A DNA stretch of 64,000 nucleotides. It comes from Dysosmobacter welbionis (GTDB lineage Bacteria > Bacillota > Clostridia > Oscillospirales > Oscillospiraceae). The stretch spans positions 62,001-126,000 of the forward strand of contig NZ_CP034413.3 of NCBI RefSeq assembly GCF_005121165.3, in the 5' to 3' direction. A model generated the notes under the pieces. The model ran no database searches. It saw only the letters and a list, made by a program, of their open reading frames with translations, and was not told the origin of the DNA. Within the stretch, counting starts at the first letter, position 1. Each line of letters opens with the position of its first letter. A program made the position numbers and the translations under genes. This document shows, piece by piece, positions 53,166-63,000 of the stretch.

Positions 53166-53977
53166 TTACTTGATATGGGCGCCGATCTCCGTCAGCAGCC
53201 GCAGCAGGGGCCGCCACAGGTCCGGGTGGTGCTCCAGCAGAAAGGTCTGGACCTCCGGGGCCGTCAGGCCGTCTCCCCACAGCAGCACATGGCTGCCGGA
53301 GGCGAACTCCCCCACGGCGGTGGGCGCCACGGCGGAGACCGCCACGGCGATCTTGGCGGCAATGGCCGCCACGCCGCCGGCATAGACCCCCACGGCGCTG
53401 ACCCCCAGGGCCAGATACCCCAGGGCCGCCACGCCGAAAGCCGCCAATCCCCCGCCACGATGCCCAGGGACAGCATTCCCATGGCCAGCACGCCGAAGGT
53501 GAACAGGCCCACCCCCACGATGCCGATGGCCACCACGCCGATGGCGCAGTTGCCGATGGCGATGATGCCCTTGGCCGTGTTATCCATGGACAGTTTCCCG
53601 TTCCGGACGAAGCCGAACCGGATAGACACCAGGGGCAGGCCGAAGATCCGGGTCTTGCTGTCGTAGCGGTAGACCCTGCCCTTCACATAATTGGTCAGCT
53701 CGTCCACCTTTTTTTCCAGCCGGTCTGCCTGCTTGGAAGAGATTTCCCCGCTTCCGCCGCATGGATTGTCCGGCTCCTCCATCCAGTCCTTCACCAGATA
53801 GTCCACGGACACGCCGAACAGCTCTGACAAGGAGATCAACTTCACAAGTTCCGGCATGGCAGTGCCGCCCTCCCACTTGCTGACAGACTGCCGGGTGACC
53901 CCCAGGCGGTCTGCCAGCTGCTCCTGGCTCATGCCGGACTTCCGCCGCAGCCCCGTCAATTTCTCGGAAAATGTCAT
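53166..53977 (-). CDS. XRE regulator with C-terminal pentad repeats (apparent frameshift)
   Basis: 270 aa when restored. Residues 1-60 form the helix-turn-helix (MSQEQLADRLGVTRQSVSKWEG); residues about 75-95 are a possible coiled coil. From about residue 133 come 14 or more tandem five-residue units of the type xAxGx (IAIGN, CAIGV, VAIGI, FTFGV, LSLGI, AAFGV, AALGY, LALGV, SAVGV). The frame breaks at the C run 53449-53453; adding one base keeps the five-residue register across the join, good evidence that the break is not real. It then ends with about 45 residues of mixed sequence. Confidence 0.85.
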
Positions 53978-54019
53978 CGGAGAACACTCGCTTTCTCATT
54001 TGGATGCCCTTATGATAAG

Positions 54020-54056
54020 CCACCCGCCGCGCACCTGGCAAGAACGCGGCGGGTGG
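54020..54056. repeat. 12-bp inverted repeat upstream of the pentad XRE gene
   Basis: Arms CCACCCGCCGCG and CGCGGCGGGTGG with a 13-base centre, overlapping a possible minus-strand promoter (TTGCCA, 18 bp, TATCAT). Could be an operator, perhaps for autoregulation. Confidence 0.5.
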
Positions 54057-54170
54057 AACTTTGTCAACTCCAGGTTGCAGCCCTTGAGGCCCAGGGGATT
54101 CCAGATTTTTGCCAGGCTCCGGGTGCTATGGCGGGAGTTCCTGCTGCGACGGGCGATGAGGCAGGGTGTT

Positions 54171-55181
54171 TTACCAGATCCCCAGCAGGTGCTGGACCAG
54201 CAGGCTGACGCCGGCAATGGCCACCCAGCAGCAGAAGCCCATGAAGATGGGCTTGCCGCCGGTCTTCACCAGCTTCACGATGTCGGTGTTCAGACCGATG
54301 GCTGCCATGGCCATGACGATGAAAAACTTGCTGGCGTTTTTCAGGAAGCTCACCGCAGCCGCAGGGATGGGCAGAACCGTGGTGATGATGGAAGCCAGCA
54401 GGAACAGCAGCACAAACCAGGGGAAGATTTTCTTGATGTCCACCTGGGCGCCGCCCTGCTTTCCCTCCCGGCGGGTCCTCAGCAGGGCCAGCACCAGCGT
54501 GATGGGGATAATGGCCAAGGTCCGGGTCATCTTCACGATGGCGGCGGTGTCCAGGGTATTGGCGCCGGGATGCATTCCATCCCAGGCGGCGGCCGCCGCA
54601 GTGACGGAGGAGGTGTCGTTCACCGCGGTGCCGGCAAAGAGGCCGAAGCCCTCGTTGGAGAGGCCCAGCACACCTCCCAGAGTGGGGAAGATCAGAGCCG
54701 CGATGACGTTGAACAGGAAGATCACAGAGATGGCCTGGGCGATCTCCTCGTCATCCGCGCCGATGACCGGGGCAGTGGCGGCGATGGCGCTGCCGCCGCA
54801 GATAGAGGAGCCCACGCCGATGAGAGTGGAGATGTTGCTGTCCATGTGCAGGGCCTTATAGAGGGCGAAGGCCACGATCAGGCTGGTGGCGATGGTGGAG
54901 ACGATGATGGGCAGTGACTGTCCCCCCACCTGTAACACGCTGGAGAGATTCATGCCGAAGCCCAGCAGCACCACCGCCAGCTGCAAAACCTTCTTGGAGG
55001 TGTAGGTGATGCCGCTTTTGGCACTTTTCTGATCCTTCCAGAACAGGGCGATCACCATGCCGATGAGGATGGCGAACACCGGGCCGCCCACCACCTCGAA
55101 CCGCTGGCCCAGCAGCCAGGCAGGCACGGCGATTACCAGACAGATCAGGATACCCAGCGCGTTTTTTTTGACAAATTCCAT
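54171..55181 (-). CDS. YeiH family putative sulfate exporter
   Basis: 336 aa membrane protein (PF03601) with about ten helices. Conserved [20 protein letters not shown] (about 115-140), [10 protein letters not shown] and [17 protein letters not shown]. The family is proposed to export sulfate or other oxyanions; it also resembles YeiH of Escherichia coli. Upstream is a strong promoter. No LysR gene is adjacent, unlike in Proteobacteria. Confidence 0.9.
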   Translation of the reverse strand: MEFVKKNALGILICLVIAVPAWLLGQRFEVVGGPVFAILIGMVIALFWKDQKSAKSGITYTSKKVLQLAVVLLGFGMNLSSVLQVGGQSLPIIVSTIATSLIVAFALYKALHMDSNISTLIGVGSSICGGSAIAATAPVIGADDEEIAQAISVIFLFNVIAALIFPTLGGVLGLSNEGFGLFAGTAVNDTSSVTAAAAAWDGMHPGANTLDTAAIVKMTRTLAIIPITLVLALLRTRREGKQGGAQVDIKKIFPWFVLLFLLASIITTVLPIPAAAVSFLKNASKFFIVMAMAAIGLNTDIVKLVKTGGKPIFMGFCCWVAIAGVSLLVQHLLGIW

Positions 55182-55217
55182 AATTCGTTTCCTTTCTCTC
55201 TTGACAATCGGAGTTGT

Positions 55218-55246
55218 ATCATATCATGCCGTTCAGGATTTGTCAA
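55218..55246 (-). promoter_or_regulatory. Promoter for yeiH
   Basis: TTGACA, 17 bp, TATGAT on the minus strand, starting within the terminator T tract of the preceding unit. Confidence 0.85.
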
Positions 55247-55277
55247 AAAAATCCGGGGCGGCCTCTGGCCGCCCCGA
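55245..55277 (-). terminator. Terminator after the anti-sigma gene
   Basis: A GGGGCGGCC stem with an AGA loop, then seven T on the minus strand, 17 bp after the stop. Confidence 0.88.
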
Positions 55278-55293
55278 TGATGCAATGCCAGGC

Positions 55294-56376
55294 TCAGTGG
55301 AGGGGGATCTCCGTCTCTCCCCACAGCAGATAGTCCGCTTGAGACAGATCCACAGGCCGGGCGAAGAAGCCGCTCTGCTCCATCCAGCCGCTGCCGCCCT
55401 TGCTGAAGCTGCTGGCAACCTCCACCTGCGTCCCATCTTTCAAAACCAGCAGCAGTTCTGTGTCGGGGATAGCTATATCTGAGAATTCCACTACCTCTCC
55501 GCTGTCAGCCGTCACAAGCGCCACGGCGTCTCTGCCGTTTTCTGCCGCCGCGGCCTGGACGGCGTTCTCATCGTAGTGATAGCTCCACTGGAGCCCCAGA
55601 GGAGAGACCTTCAGACGATCCATGGTCAAGGTGCCGCAGGGCGCCTGTGCCGTGACACCGGCGACATCCACCGCCAGCAGGCTATCTTCCGCCAGACCAC
55701 CGGAGAGCACGAAGTCAAAATCGCCGGAGAAGATCTCCGTATAGGCCTTCCCATCCGTCTGCTTCCACAGCCCTGGTATGTGGAGGACCTTTCCCTCCAG
55801 GTCTCCGTCCGCCAGAATGGAGAGTACCACTGTCAGCGTGTTGTCCGCAGGATCCGGGTCCTCCAGCCAAGTGAACTCCGTGGAATAAGAGATCGCCGGG
55901 TCCCCGCCGTCCGGCTCCCGCAGCTCAAGCCACTCGCCGTTCAAAATATCATCGCCGAAGAGCTGGTAGGTTTCATTTTCACCGTCCAAGGGTGGCAGGA
56001 CCGTGCCCTCTGGGGCCTGAATCTCCAGCATCAGGTAGAATACCCCATCCATGCCGAAGGCCGCCATAGGTGTCATCATGGCTCCGCCTGCGGAGACCGC
56101 ACCCGACAGGCCGCCGCTGAGGGTGTCCACCACCGCCTGCTCCCCCGGGTCCAGTCTGCCGAAAAAGCTGTCCCATAGCGACGCAGTAACAGCCGCCGCC
56201 GTGCCCACCAACAGCACTGCTGCCAGTACCGCCGCCATCCCCCGTTTCATCCACAAGCTCCGGTGCTGGACCGGCGGTCCGGCCTGCTCCGCCATCAGGG
56301 CGTCCGTCAGGGCGGACCTCCCCGCTTCCGTGAACTGTACCTGGTCCAACTCACTCTGATAAGCATTCCTATCCAT
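55294..56376 (-). CDS. Probable anti-sigma factor, DUF4179-like membrane protein
   Basis: 360 aa. An N-terminal cytoplasmic part (about 1-45), one helix (about 46-68; MAAVLAAVLLVGTAAAV), then a large extracellular domain. The start overlaps the sigma factor gene by 8 bp, the usual sigma-anti-sigma coupling in Clostridia, and the layout fits DUF4179-type regulators. The signal sensed outside is unknown. Confidence 0.75.
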   Translation of the reverse strand: MDRNAYQSELDQVQFTEAGRSALTDALMAEQAGPPVQHRSLWMKRGMAAVLAAVLLVGTAAAVTASLWDSFFGRLDPGEQAVVDTLSGGLSGAVSAGGAMMTPMAAFGMDGVFYLMLEIQAPEGTVLPPLDGENETYQLFGDDILNGEWLELREPDGGDPAISYSTEFTWLEDPDPADNTLTVVLSILADGDLEGKVLHIPGLWKQTDGKAYTEIFSGDFDFVLSGGLAEDSLLAVDVAGVTAQAPCGTLTMDRLKVSPLGLQWSYHYDENAVQAAAAENGRDAVALVTADSGEVVEFSDIAIPDTELLLVLKDGTQVEVASSFSKGGSGWMEQSGFFARPVDLSQADYLLWGETEIPLH

Positions 56377-56872
56377 AAGCGCCTCCCAGCATGTTCCGCA
56401 ATTTTGCCTTGCCCCGGTAGAGATACGTGCTGACCTGACTGGCCGTGCAGCCCATCAACGTCCCGATCTCCGCCGGCTCGTATCCCTCGTAATACCGCAG
56501 GTACACCGCCTGGCGGTATCGCTCCGGCAGGGCCTGCACCGCCGCCAGCACAGGCCTCTCCCCCGGCTCCGGCAGATGGACCGCCGCGTGGGCCGCCGCC
56601 TCCAACGGCAGGCGCCGCCGGACCCAGGCGGATTTCTTCCAGTCCTTGCAGCAGTTGACGGCCACCCGGACCACCCAGGCCCGCTCCAGCCGCTCCTCCG
56701 CAAAGCGGCGGGGACTGGTCAGCAGCTTCAAAAGCACCGTCTGACAGATGTCCTGGGCGTCGTGGACGCTGCCCGTCCAGGTCCAGGCGATCCGCAGCAC
56801 GGTGTCCGACCACCGCTCTACCAGTTCCTCCGCTTCCGGGCGGGTATATGTGATTTGTTCCGTACAATCAAC
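56369..56872 (-). CDS. ECF-type RNA polymerase sigma factor
   Basis: About 165 aa. Region 2 (VERWSDTVLRIAWTWTGSVHDAQDICQTVLLKLL) and region 4 (ALPERYRQAVYLRYYEGYEPAEIGTLMGCTASQVSTYL) are clear. The start is unresolved: AAAGGAG lies at 56872-56878, but the codon at the right distance is ACG (56863) and no ATG, GTG or TTG in frame is suitable. Either an unusual start, a substitution, or another base loss. The coupled anti-sigma gene follows. Confidence 0.85.
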   Translation of the reverse strand, partial: VDCTEQITYTRPEAEELVERWSDTVLRIAWTWTGSVHDAQDICQTVLLKLLTSPRRFAEERLERAWVVRVAVNCCKDWKKSAWVRRRLPLEAAAHAAVHLPEPGERPVLAAVQALPERYRQAVYLRYYEGYEPAEIGTLMGCTASQVSTYLYRGKAKLRNMLGGAYG

Positions 56873-56935
56873 TCCTTTGCCGGCGCCGTTCTGCTGATAA
56901 AACGAATGATGAGGCTGCCATCTGACAGGGACATA

Positions 56936-56967
56936 CAAAAAGCCCGCCGGGAATATCCCGGCGGGCT
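56936..56967 (-). terminator. Terminator after tyrS
   Basis: A 10-bp GC stem (GCCCGCCGGG and its complement) with a five-base loop, then TTTTT on the minus strand. Confidence 0.9.
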
Positions 56968-56981
56968 GACCGAATGTCCGC

Positions 56982-58217
56982 TTACTGCTCTTCCAGCACG
57001 GCCTTGTGATAGACCTTCTTGCCCTTTTTGATGACCGCGCCCTCGCCGCAGCAGTCCTTGCAGCTGAACCTGGCCTCAATATCGGCCACCTTCTGGCCGC
57101 AGACCGTGACGCCGCCCTGCTGCACCAGCCGCCGGGCCTCGCCCTTGGAGGCAGCCAGGCCGCACTTTACCAGCAGGGTCAGAATGTCGATCTCTCCCTC
57201 GGCGGTGAAATCCTCCCGGCAGAGCTTGGTGCAGGGCATGTTGGCGCTGTCCCCGCCGCCGCCGAACAGGGCGCGGGCGGCCTCCTGGGCCTTGGCGGCC
57301 TCTTCCTCGCCGTGAACCAGCTTGGTCAGCTCGAAGGCCAGGATCTCCTTAGCGGTGTTCAGCTGACTGCCCTGCCAGGTATCCATCTCGTCGATCTGCT
57401 CCAGCGGCAGGAAGGTCAGCATCCGGATGCACTTGAGCACATCGGCATCTCCCACGTTCCGCCAGTACTGGTAGAAGTCGTAGGGAGAGGTCTTGTTGGG
57501 GTCCAGCCACACGGCGCCGCTGGCGGTCTTGCCCATCTTCTTGCCCTCGGAGTTCATCAGCAGCGTGATGGTCATGGCATAGGCGTCCTTGCCCAGCTTG
57601 CGCCGGATCAGCTCCGTGCCGCCCAGCATATTGCTCCACTGGTCGTCGCCGCCGAACTGCATGTTGCAGCCCACCGTCTGGAACATGTGGTAGAAATCAT
57701 AGGACTGCATAATCATATAGTTAAATTCCAGGAAGCTCAGGCCCTTTTCCATCCGCTGCTTGTAGCACTCGGCCCGCAGCATGTTGTTGACGGAGAAGCA
57801 GGCGCCCACCTCCCGCAGCAGCTCGATATAGTTCAGCTTCAGCAGCCAGTCGGCGTTGTTCAGCATCAGGGCCTTGCCCTCGCCGAACTCGATAAACCGC
57901 TCCATCTGCTTCTTGAAGCAGTCGCAGTTGTGCTGGATGGTCTCCGGCGTCATCATGGAACGCATGTCCGTCCGGCCGGAGGGGTCGCCGATATAGCCGG
58001 TGCCGCCGCCGATCAGGGCGATAGGGCGGTTGCCCGCCATCTGCAGCCGCTTCATCAGGCACAGGGCCATGAAGTGGCCCACGTGCAGGCTGTCCGCCGT
58101 GGGGTCAAAGCCGATATAGAACGTGGCCTTGCCGTTGTTCACCAGCTCCCGGATCTCCTCCTCGTCCGTCACCTGGGCGATGAGCCCCCGGGCCTTCAGT
58201 TCCTCGTAGATCTGCAT
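56982..58217 (-). CDS. tyrS: Tyrosyl-tRNA synthetase
   Basis: Class I synthetase, 411 aa. The start at 58217 gives MQIYEELKARGLIAQVTDEE, with AAAGGAG ahead. Motifs: TADSLHVGHF (HIGH-type), GGDDQWSNMLGG, and KMGKTASGAVWLDP (KMSKS-type). The C-terminal S4 domain (KGEARRLVQQGGVTVCGQKV) is complete. Upstream T-box and own promoter. Confidence 0.96.
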   Translation of the reverse strand: MQIYEELKARGLIAQVTDEEEIRELVNNGKATFYIGFDPTADSLHVGHFMALCLMKRLQMAGNRPIALIGGGTGYIGDPSGRTDMRSMMTPETIQHNCDCFKKQMERFIEFGEGKALMLNNADWLLKLNYIELLREVGACFSVNNMLRAECYKQRMEKGLSFLEFNYMIMQSYDFYHMFQTVGCNMQFGGDDQWSNMLGGTELIRRKLGKDAYAMTITLLMNSEGKKMGKTASGAVWLDPNKTSPYDFYQYWRNVGDADVLKCIRMLTFLPLEQIDEMDTWQGSQLNTAKEILAFELTKLVHGEEEAAKAQEAARALFGGGGDSANMPCTKLCREDFTAEGEIDILTLLVKCGLAASKGEARRLVQQGGVTVCGQKVADIEARFSCKDCCGEGAVIKKGKKVYHKAVLEEQ

Positions 58218-58263
58218 GATTTGTCTCTCCTTTTGTCCGTTTGTGAAATCTGGGACAGGTATC

Positions 58264-58538
58264 AAAAACGCCCTCTGTCCCCCAGGGGACAGAGGGCGAG
58301 AAGTTCTCGCGGTACCACCTCTGTTCGCGCCGCCCTCGCGGGCAGACGCCTCAGGCCGTGCGAACACACGGCGGCGCTGTAACGGGCGCTCCCGGAGCAC
58401 GCCTACTGGGCCGAAGGCCGTTTGGGTGCCAGCTCCGCGGTGTATTCGCCGGGCCCTGCCCGCCTCTTTCCACCAGACCAGAGGCTCTCTTGGGGGCGGT
58501 CTTCCCGGGTACTGCTCCGCTTCATCACTGTAAGAGGT
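58264..58538 (-). promoter_or_regulatory. T-box leader for tyrS (tRNA-Tyr sensing)
   Basis: The T-box AGAGGTGGTACCGCGAGAA lies at 58301-58319 (minus), followed by a long GC-rich terminator hairpin and T tract at 58264-58299. About 220 nt upstream can hold Stem I. Low charged tRNA-Tyr should raise tyrS expression. Confidence 0.9.
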
Positions 58539-58567
58539 ATTCTAGCCGATTTTTTACAGCTTGTCAA
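58539..58567 (-). promoter_or_regulatory. Promoter for tyrS
   Basis: TTGACA, 17 bp, TAGAAT on the minus strand. Confidence 0.85.
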
Positions 58568-58838
58568 CGGGTGGACGGCCTTTCTTTTTGCGGAAGAAAT
58601 CGTATACACCCTTCTGGCAGTCGTCCTCATCCGCCTGTTCCAGCATCTGGCGGAGACGGCTCTCCGCCTCCTGAAGCGGGGCGCAGGCGCAGGGTGTCCG
58701 CCGCAGGATCTCCAGGACCTCATACATCTCGCCGCCGAGCCGCAGATAGAGGTACTTGTACCGGATGTTCTCCTCCGCTTTCTCCTTATAGAACTCCGCT
58801 TCCCGCCTGTATGCCTCCGCCGTCTCCAGATCGTCCAT
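58554..58838 (-). CDS. Unknown small coiled protein
   Basis: 94 aa, predicted mostly helical (MDDLETAEAYRREAEFYKEKAEENIR), with a Cys pair near residues 49-51 and a basic end (FFRKKKGRPP). AAGGAGG precedes the ATG. It lies just upstream of the tyrS promoter, which overlaps its last codons, and is divergent from the ribbon-helix-helix gene. No family recognised. Confidence 0.7.
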   Translation of the reverse strand: MDDLETAEAYRREAEFYKEKAEENIRYKYLYLRLGGEMYEVLEILRRTPCACAPLQEAESRLRQMLEQADEDDCQKGVYDFFRKKKGRPPVDKL

Positions 58839-58886
58839 TCTGACACCTCCTTAAATTTTGTGTCTATATTCTAGTACGCTTTTTAC

Positions 58887-58915
58887 ATAGTAACTCGTTT
58901 TGTACTTAAAATCAA
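58887..58915 (-). promoter_or_regulatory. Promoter for the 94-residue protein gene
   Basis: TTGATT, 17 bp, TACTAT on the minus strand within the AT-rich divergent region. Repeats of TATATTCTA flank it. Confidence 0.65.
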
Positions 58916-58943
58916 CTTATATTCTACTGAAATGGAGTTTACT

Positions 58944-59132
58944 ATGAAAAAGCCACGGGACAGTCATCTTGGATTTCGCATGGATAAGGAGACACATGAC
59001 AAGCTGTTTTATATCGCGGAATATGAAGGACGAACAGGCAGCGGGCAGATTCTTTACCTGATCCGCCGCTGTATCACGGAGTTCGAGCAGGTCCACGGCA
59101 AAATCAATCTGGAGGAAGAACTCCGGGACTGA
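58944..59132 (+). CDS. Small ribbon-helix-helix-like DNA-binding protein (candidate)
   Basis: 62 aa. The second ATG (58944) is preferred: GGAG is six bases ahead of it, within the first ATG's reading frame. KPRDSHLGFRMDKETHDKLFYIAEYEG resembles Arc/MetJ/CopG-type ribbon-helix-helix proteins. It probably binds the AT-rich region between itself and the divergent gene. It is not next to a toxin gene, so toxin-antitoxin function is not supported. Confidence 0.65.
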   Translation: MKKPRDSHLGFRMDKETHDKLFYIAEYEGRTGSGQILYLIRRCITEFEQVHGKINLEEELRD

Positions 59133-59173
59133 AGGAGCCCCCTCCCGGTCCGGCGCGGTTTTCTGCGCCGGGC

Positions 59174-59202
59174 TTGATTTTCGCGCCCGCGGCCGCTATG
59201 AT
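59174..59202 (+). promoter_or_regulatory. Promoter for the GntR gene
   Basis: TTGATT, 17 bp, TATGAT, 35 bp before the start codon. Confidence 0.75.
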
Positions 59203-59236
59203 AGGATACAGATATTTTTCAGAAGTGAGGTGCCCT

Positions 59237-60025
59237 ATGCCCCAGGATCCCAGACAGCGGGACGGCTGCCAATTCACCGCACAGAACATCACAGCGGCCC
59301 AGGAGAAGAATCCCTTTGCCAAGATCTCCGACATCGTCTATGAACTGCTGGAGAAGGCCATCTTCTCCTCCGCCATCCCGCCGGGGAGCAAGCTGAACAT
59401 CTCCAAGCTGGCGGAGCAGATGGGGGTCAGCACCTCCCCGGTGACCCGGGCGGTGGAGCGGCTGGAGGAAAACGGCCTGGTGACCGCCGTCCGCAGCAGC
59501 GACAGCAAATACCGCAGCTACTTCGTCTTTGACCTCAGCAGCGAGTCCCTGGAGGACCTGTTCGTGGCCCGGCGGGCCATCGAAGGAGAGGCGGCCTTCC
59601 TCTGCGCACAGAAGCGGACTCTGATTGACCTGCCCAGGCTCCAGAAGCTGGCGGACCAGTTCCAGTCCGCCTGGCAGGACTTTGCGAAGGATCTGGATAC
59701 CGCCCCCACCGCCTCCGAGCGGGCCAAGATCGACCTGGAGTTCCACCACCAGCTGGTGCTGACCACAGAGAACGAGTATCTCATCGACATGTTCGAAACC
59801 CTCCAGGGCACCCTTCACTACCTGTCTATCCGCTCCTGCGAGTTCGTTGCCACGGAACAGAAAAAGGACAATCTGATCGTCATGGGCTCCCAGCACGTGG
59901 CTATCTGCTCCGCCATCGGCCTGGGGCTGCCGGAGCTGGCTCGCTCCGCCATGGAGCGGCACATCGATTTCTGCTGCAGCCGCTGCCTCATCAACCGCAC
60001 CTTTCACGCCGCCGGATCCCGCTGA
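59237..60025 (+). CDS. GntR-family (FCD) transcriptional regulator
   Basis: 262 aa. The start is at 59237 (MPQDPRQRDG). A winged helix-turn-helix (about 40-105; ISKLAEQMGVSTSPVTRAVERLEENGL) and an FCD ligand-binding domain (DLFVARRAIEGEAAFLC to HIDFCC) are clear. FCD regulators usually sense small carboxylic acids. Convergent with nifJ; control of nifJ is possible but not shown. Confidence 0.92.
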   Translation: MPQDPRQRDGCQFTAQNITAAQEKNPFAKISDIVYELLEKAIFSSAIPPGSKLNISKLAEQMGVSTSPVTRAVERLEENGLVTAVRSSDSKYRSYFVFDLSSESLEDLFVARRAIEGEAAFLCAQKRTLIDLPRLQKLADQFQSAWQDFAKDLDTAPTASERAKIDLEFHHQLVLTTENEYLIDMFETLQGTLHYLSIRSCEFVATEQKKDNLIVMGSQHVAICSAIGLGLPELARSAMERHIDFCCSRCLINRTFHAAGSR

Positions 60026-60033
60026 CGGCGGAA

Positions 60034-60070
60034 CGAAAGCGCCCCAGGGCAAAGCCCTGGGGCGCTTTCG
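60034..60070. terminator. Bidirectional terminator between gntR and nifJ
   Basis: A perfect 17-bp inverted repeat with an AAA loop, between convergent genes. Confidence 0.85.
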
Positions 60071-60097
60071 TTTATAGGAGTGTCGATTTCAGCAAAG

Positions 60098-63000
60098 TTA
60101 TTTCTGGGCCGCCAGCTTCTCGTACTGGGCGTACCGGGCGGCGCACTGCTCCTCCGCCTCGGCGAAGAGCTGCTCGGCGATCTGAGGGAAGGTGCGGGTC
60201 AGGCCGGAGAACCGGACCTCGCCCATCATGAACTCCCGCAGCTTGCCGTTGGGGGCCTTGCTGTCCAGCTGGAAGGGGTTCTTCCCCTCCGCCGCCAGCT
60301 CAGGGCTGTACCGGAACAGGGGCCAGTAGCCGCACTCCACCGCCAGCTTCTGCTCCGCCTGGCTCACCTTCATGCTCTTGGCGATGCCGTGGTTGATGCA
60401 GGGGGCGTAAGCGATGACGAGGGACGGGCCCTTGTGGGCCTCGGCCTCCTTCAGGGCCTTCACCACGTGGGCGGGGTTGGCGCCCATGGACACCTGGGCC
60501 ACATAGACATGGCCGTAGTTCATGGCAATCATGCCCAGGTCCTTCTTGGGGGTCTTTTTGCCGCTGGCGGCGAACTGAGCCACCGCACCGATGGGCGTGG
60601 CCTTGGAGGCTTGGCCGCCGGTATTGGCGTACAGCTCGTTGTCCACCACCAGGATGTTCACGTCGATGCCGGAGGCCAGCACGTGGTCCAAGCCGCCGTA
60701 GCCGATGTCATAGGCCCAGCCGTCGCCGCCGTACATCCACATGGTCTTTTTCACCAGCTGGTCGGCGTTGTCCCGCAGGAACCGCACGTCGGCGCTGGAG
60801 TCGGCGGTCTGGTTCAGGGCGGCGATCAGGGCGTCGGACACGGCCCGGGTCTTGTCGCCGTCGTCGCCGTCTTGCAGCCAGCTCTCCAGGGCGGCCTTCA
60901 GGGCAGCGTCGGAGGTGGTGTCCAGGGCGGCCTTGGCGTGGGTCTTGACCTGGTTGCGCTGCTGGTCCACGGACAGGCACATGCCCAGGGAGTATTCGGC
61001 GTTGTTCTCGAAGAGGGAGTTGGACAGGGCCGGGCCGTGACCGGCGGAGTCCTTCACCATGGGAATGGAGGGCACGGACAGGAACATGGCCTGGGCGCAG
61101 CCGGTGGCGTTGGCGATGTACATCCGCTCGCCGAACAGTTGGGTCATCAACTTCATGTAGGGGGTCTCGCCGCAGCCGGCGCAAGCGCCGGAAAACTCCA
61201 TCAGCGGCCGCTGGAACTGGCTGCCCCGGACGGTGAACTTGTCCAGAGGATTGGCCTTCTCGGAGAGGGACAGGCAGTGATTCCAGTTGTCCTGCTCCGG
61301 CATCTGGGACTCCAGCGGCTTCATCACCAGGGCCTTCTCCCTGGCGGGGCACACGTCGGCGCAGCTGCCGCAGCCCTGGCAGTCCAGGGGATCCACCTGG
61401 ATGCGGAAGGTATAATTCTCCATCCCCCTGCCGTTGGCCTTGTGGGTGATGCAGCCGGCCGGGGCCTGCTCCGCCTCCTCCTTGGTAAACAGGAAGGGCC
61501 GGATGGCGGCGTGGGGGCACACCAGAGAGCACTGGTTGCAGCCGATGCAGTTGTCCGGCAGCCACTGGGGCACATCCACGGCGATGCCGCGCTTTTCGTA
61601 CTTGGAGGTCTCCACCTCCGTCACGCCGTCGGCAAAGCTGAGGAACTTGCTGACAGGGATCTTGTCGCCGGCCTGGGCGTTAACGGGGATCAGCACGTCC
61701 CGGACGTAGTCCGGCACACCTGCGGTCTCAGTCTGCTCCAGGGGCTCGTCGGGCAGGTCCTTCCAGCTGTCGGGCACTCGGATCTCCTCCACGGACTGGA
61801 GGCCCCGGTCCACAGCGGCGTAGTTCATGTTCAGGACCTTGTCGCCCTTCTTGAAGTAGCTGTGGGTGATGGCGTCCTTCATGTACTGGACGGCCTCATC
61901 CACCGGCAGCACGCCGGAGAGCTTGAAGAACGCCGCCTGGAGGACCGTGTTGGTCCGGTTGCCCAGACCCAGCTCCTGGGCGATGGACACGGCGTCGATG
62001 GTATAGAACTTCACATGGTTCCGGGCCAGCGTCCGCTTCACGTGGTTGGGCAGATTCCGCTCCAGCTCCTCCCCCTTCCACAGGGTGTTCAGCAGGAAGG
62101 TGCCGCCGGGCTTCACCTCGTGGACGATGTCATAGGAGTGGATGTAACTCTGCTTGTGGCAGGCCACGAAGTCCGCCTGGGTGACGTAGTAGGCAGAGCG
62201 GATGGACTCCTTACCGAAGCGCAGGTGGCTTTTGGTGACGCCGCCGGACTTCTTGGAGTCATATTCAAAATACGCCTGGACGTACTGGGGCGTGTTGTCG
62301 CCGATGATCTTGATGGAGTTCTTGTTGGCGCCCACGGTGCCGTCGGAGCCCAGGCCCCAGAACTTGCACTCGATGGTGGAGCCGCCGGCGGTGCTGATGT
62401 GTTCCCCCACGTCCAGAGAGCGGCGGGTCACATCGTCCACGATGCCCACGGTGAAGTGGTTTTTCTGCTCGCCGGCCATGTTGTCGTACACAGCCTTCAT
62501 CTGGGCGGGGGTGGTGTCCTTGGAGCTGAGGCCGTACCGGCCGGCCAGCACCTTGATCCCGCTGCGCCCGGCTTCCGCCAGGGCGGTGCACACATCCTCA
62601 TACAGGGGCTCGCCGATGGCGCCGGGCTCCTTGGTCCGGTCCAGGACGGAGACGGTCTGGACGGTATCCGGCAGCTTGGCCAGGAAGTGGGACACGGAGA
62701 AGGGGCGGTACAGATGGACCTGGATTATGCCCACCTTTTCGCCCTGGGCGTTCAGGTAGTCGATGACCTCCCCCAGGGTGCCGCAGACGCTGCCCATGGC
62801 GATGACCACCCGGTCCGCGTCCGGCGAGCCGTAGTAGTTGAACAGCTGGTAGTCCCGCCCCGTCAGGTCGCTGACGGCCTTCATGTATTCCTCCACGATG
62901 GCGGGCAGGCGGTCATAGGCGCCGTTGCAGGCCTCCCGGTGCTGGAAGAAGGTGTCCGGGTTCTGGACGGTGTTGCGGACCGTGGGATGCTCGCTGTTCA

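Noticed and set aside
58944-59132. Toxin-antitoxin pair with the ribbon-helix-helix-like protein
   Set aside because: No toxin-like gene follows; the neighbour is divergent and helical rather than RelE- or PIN-like.
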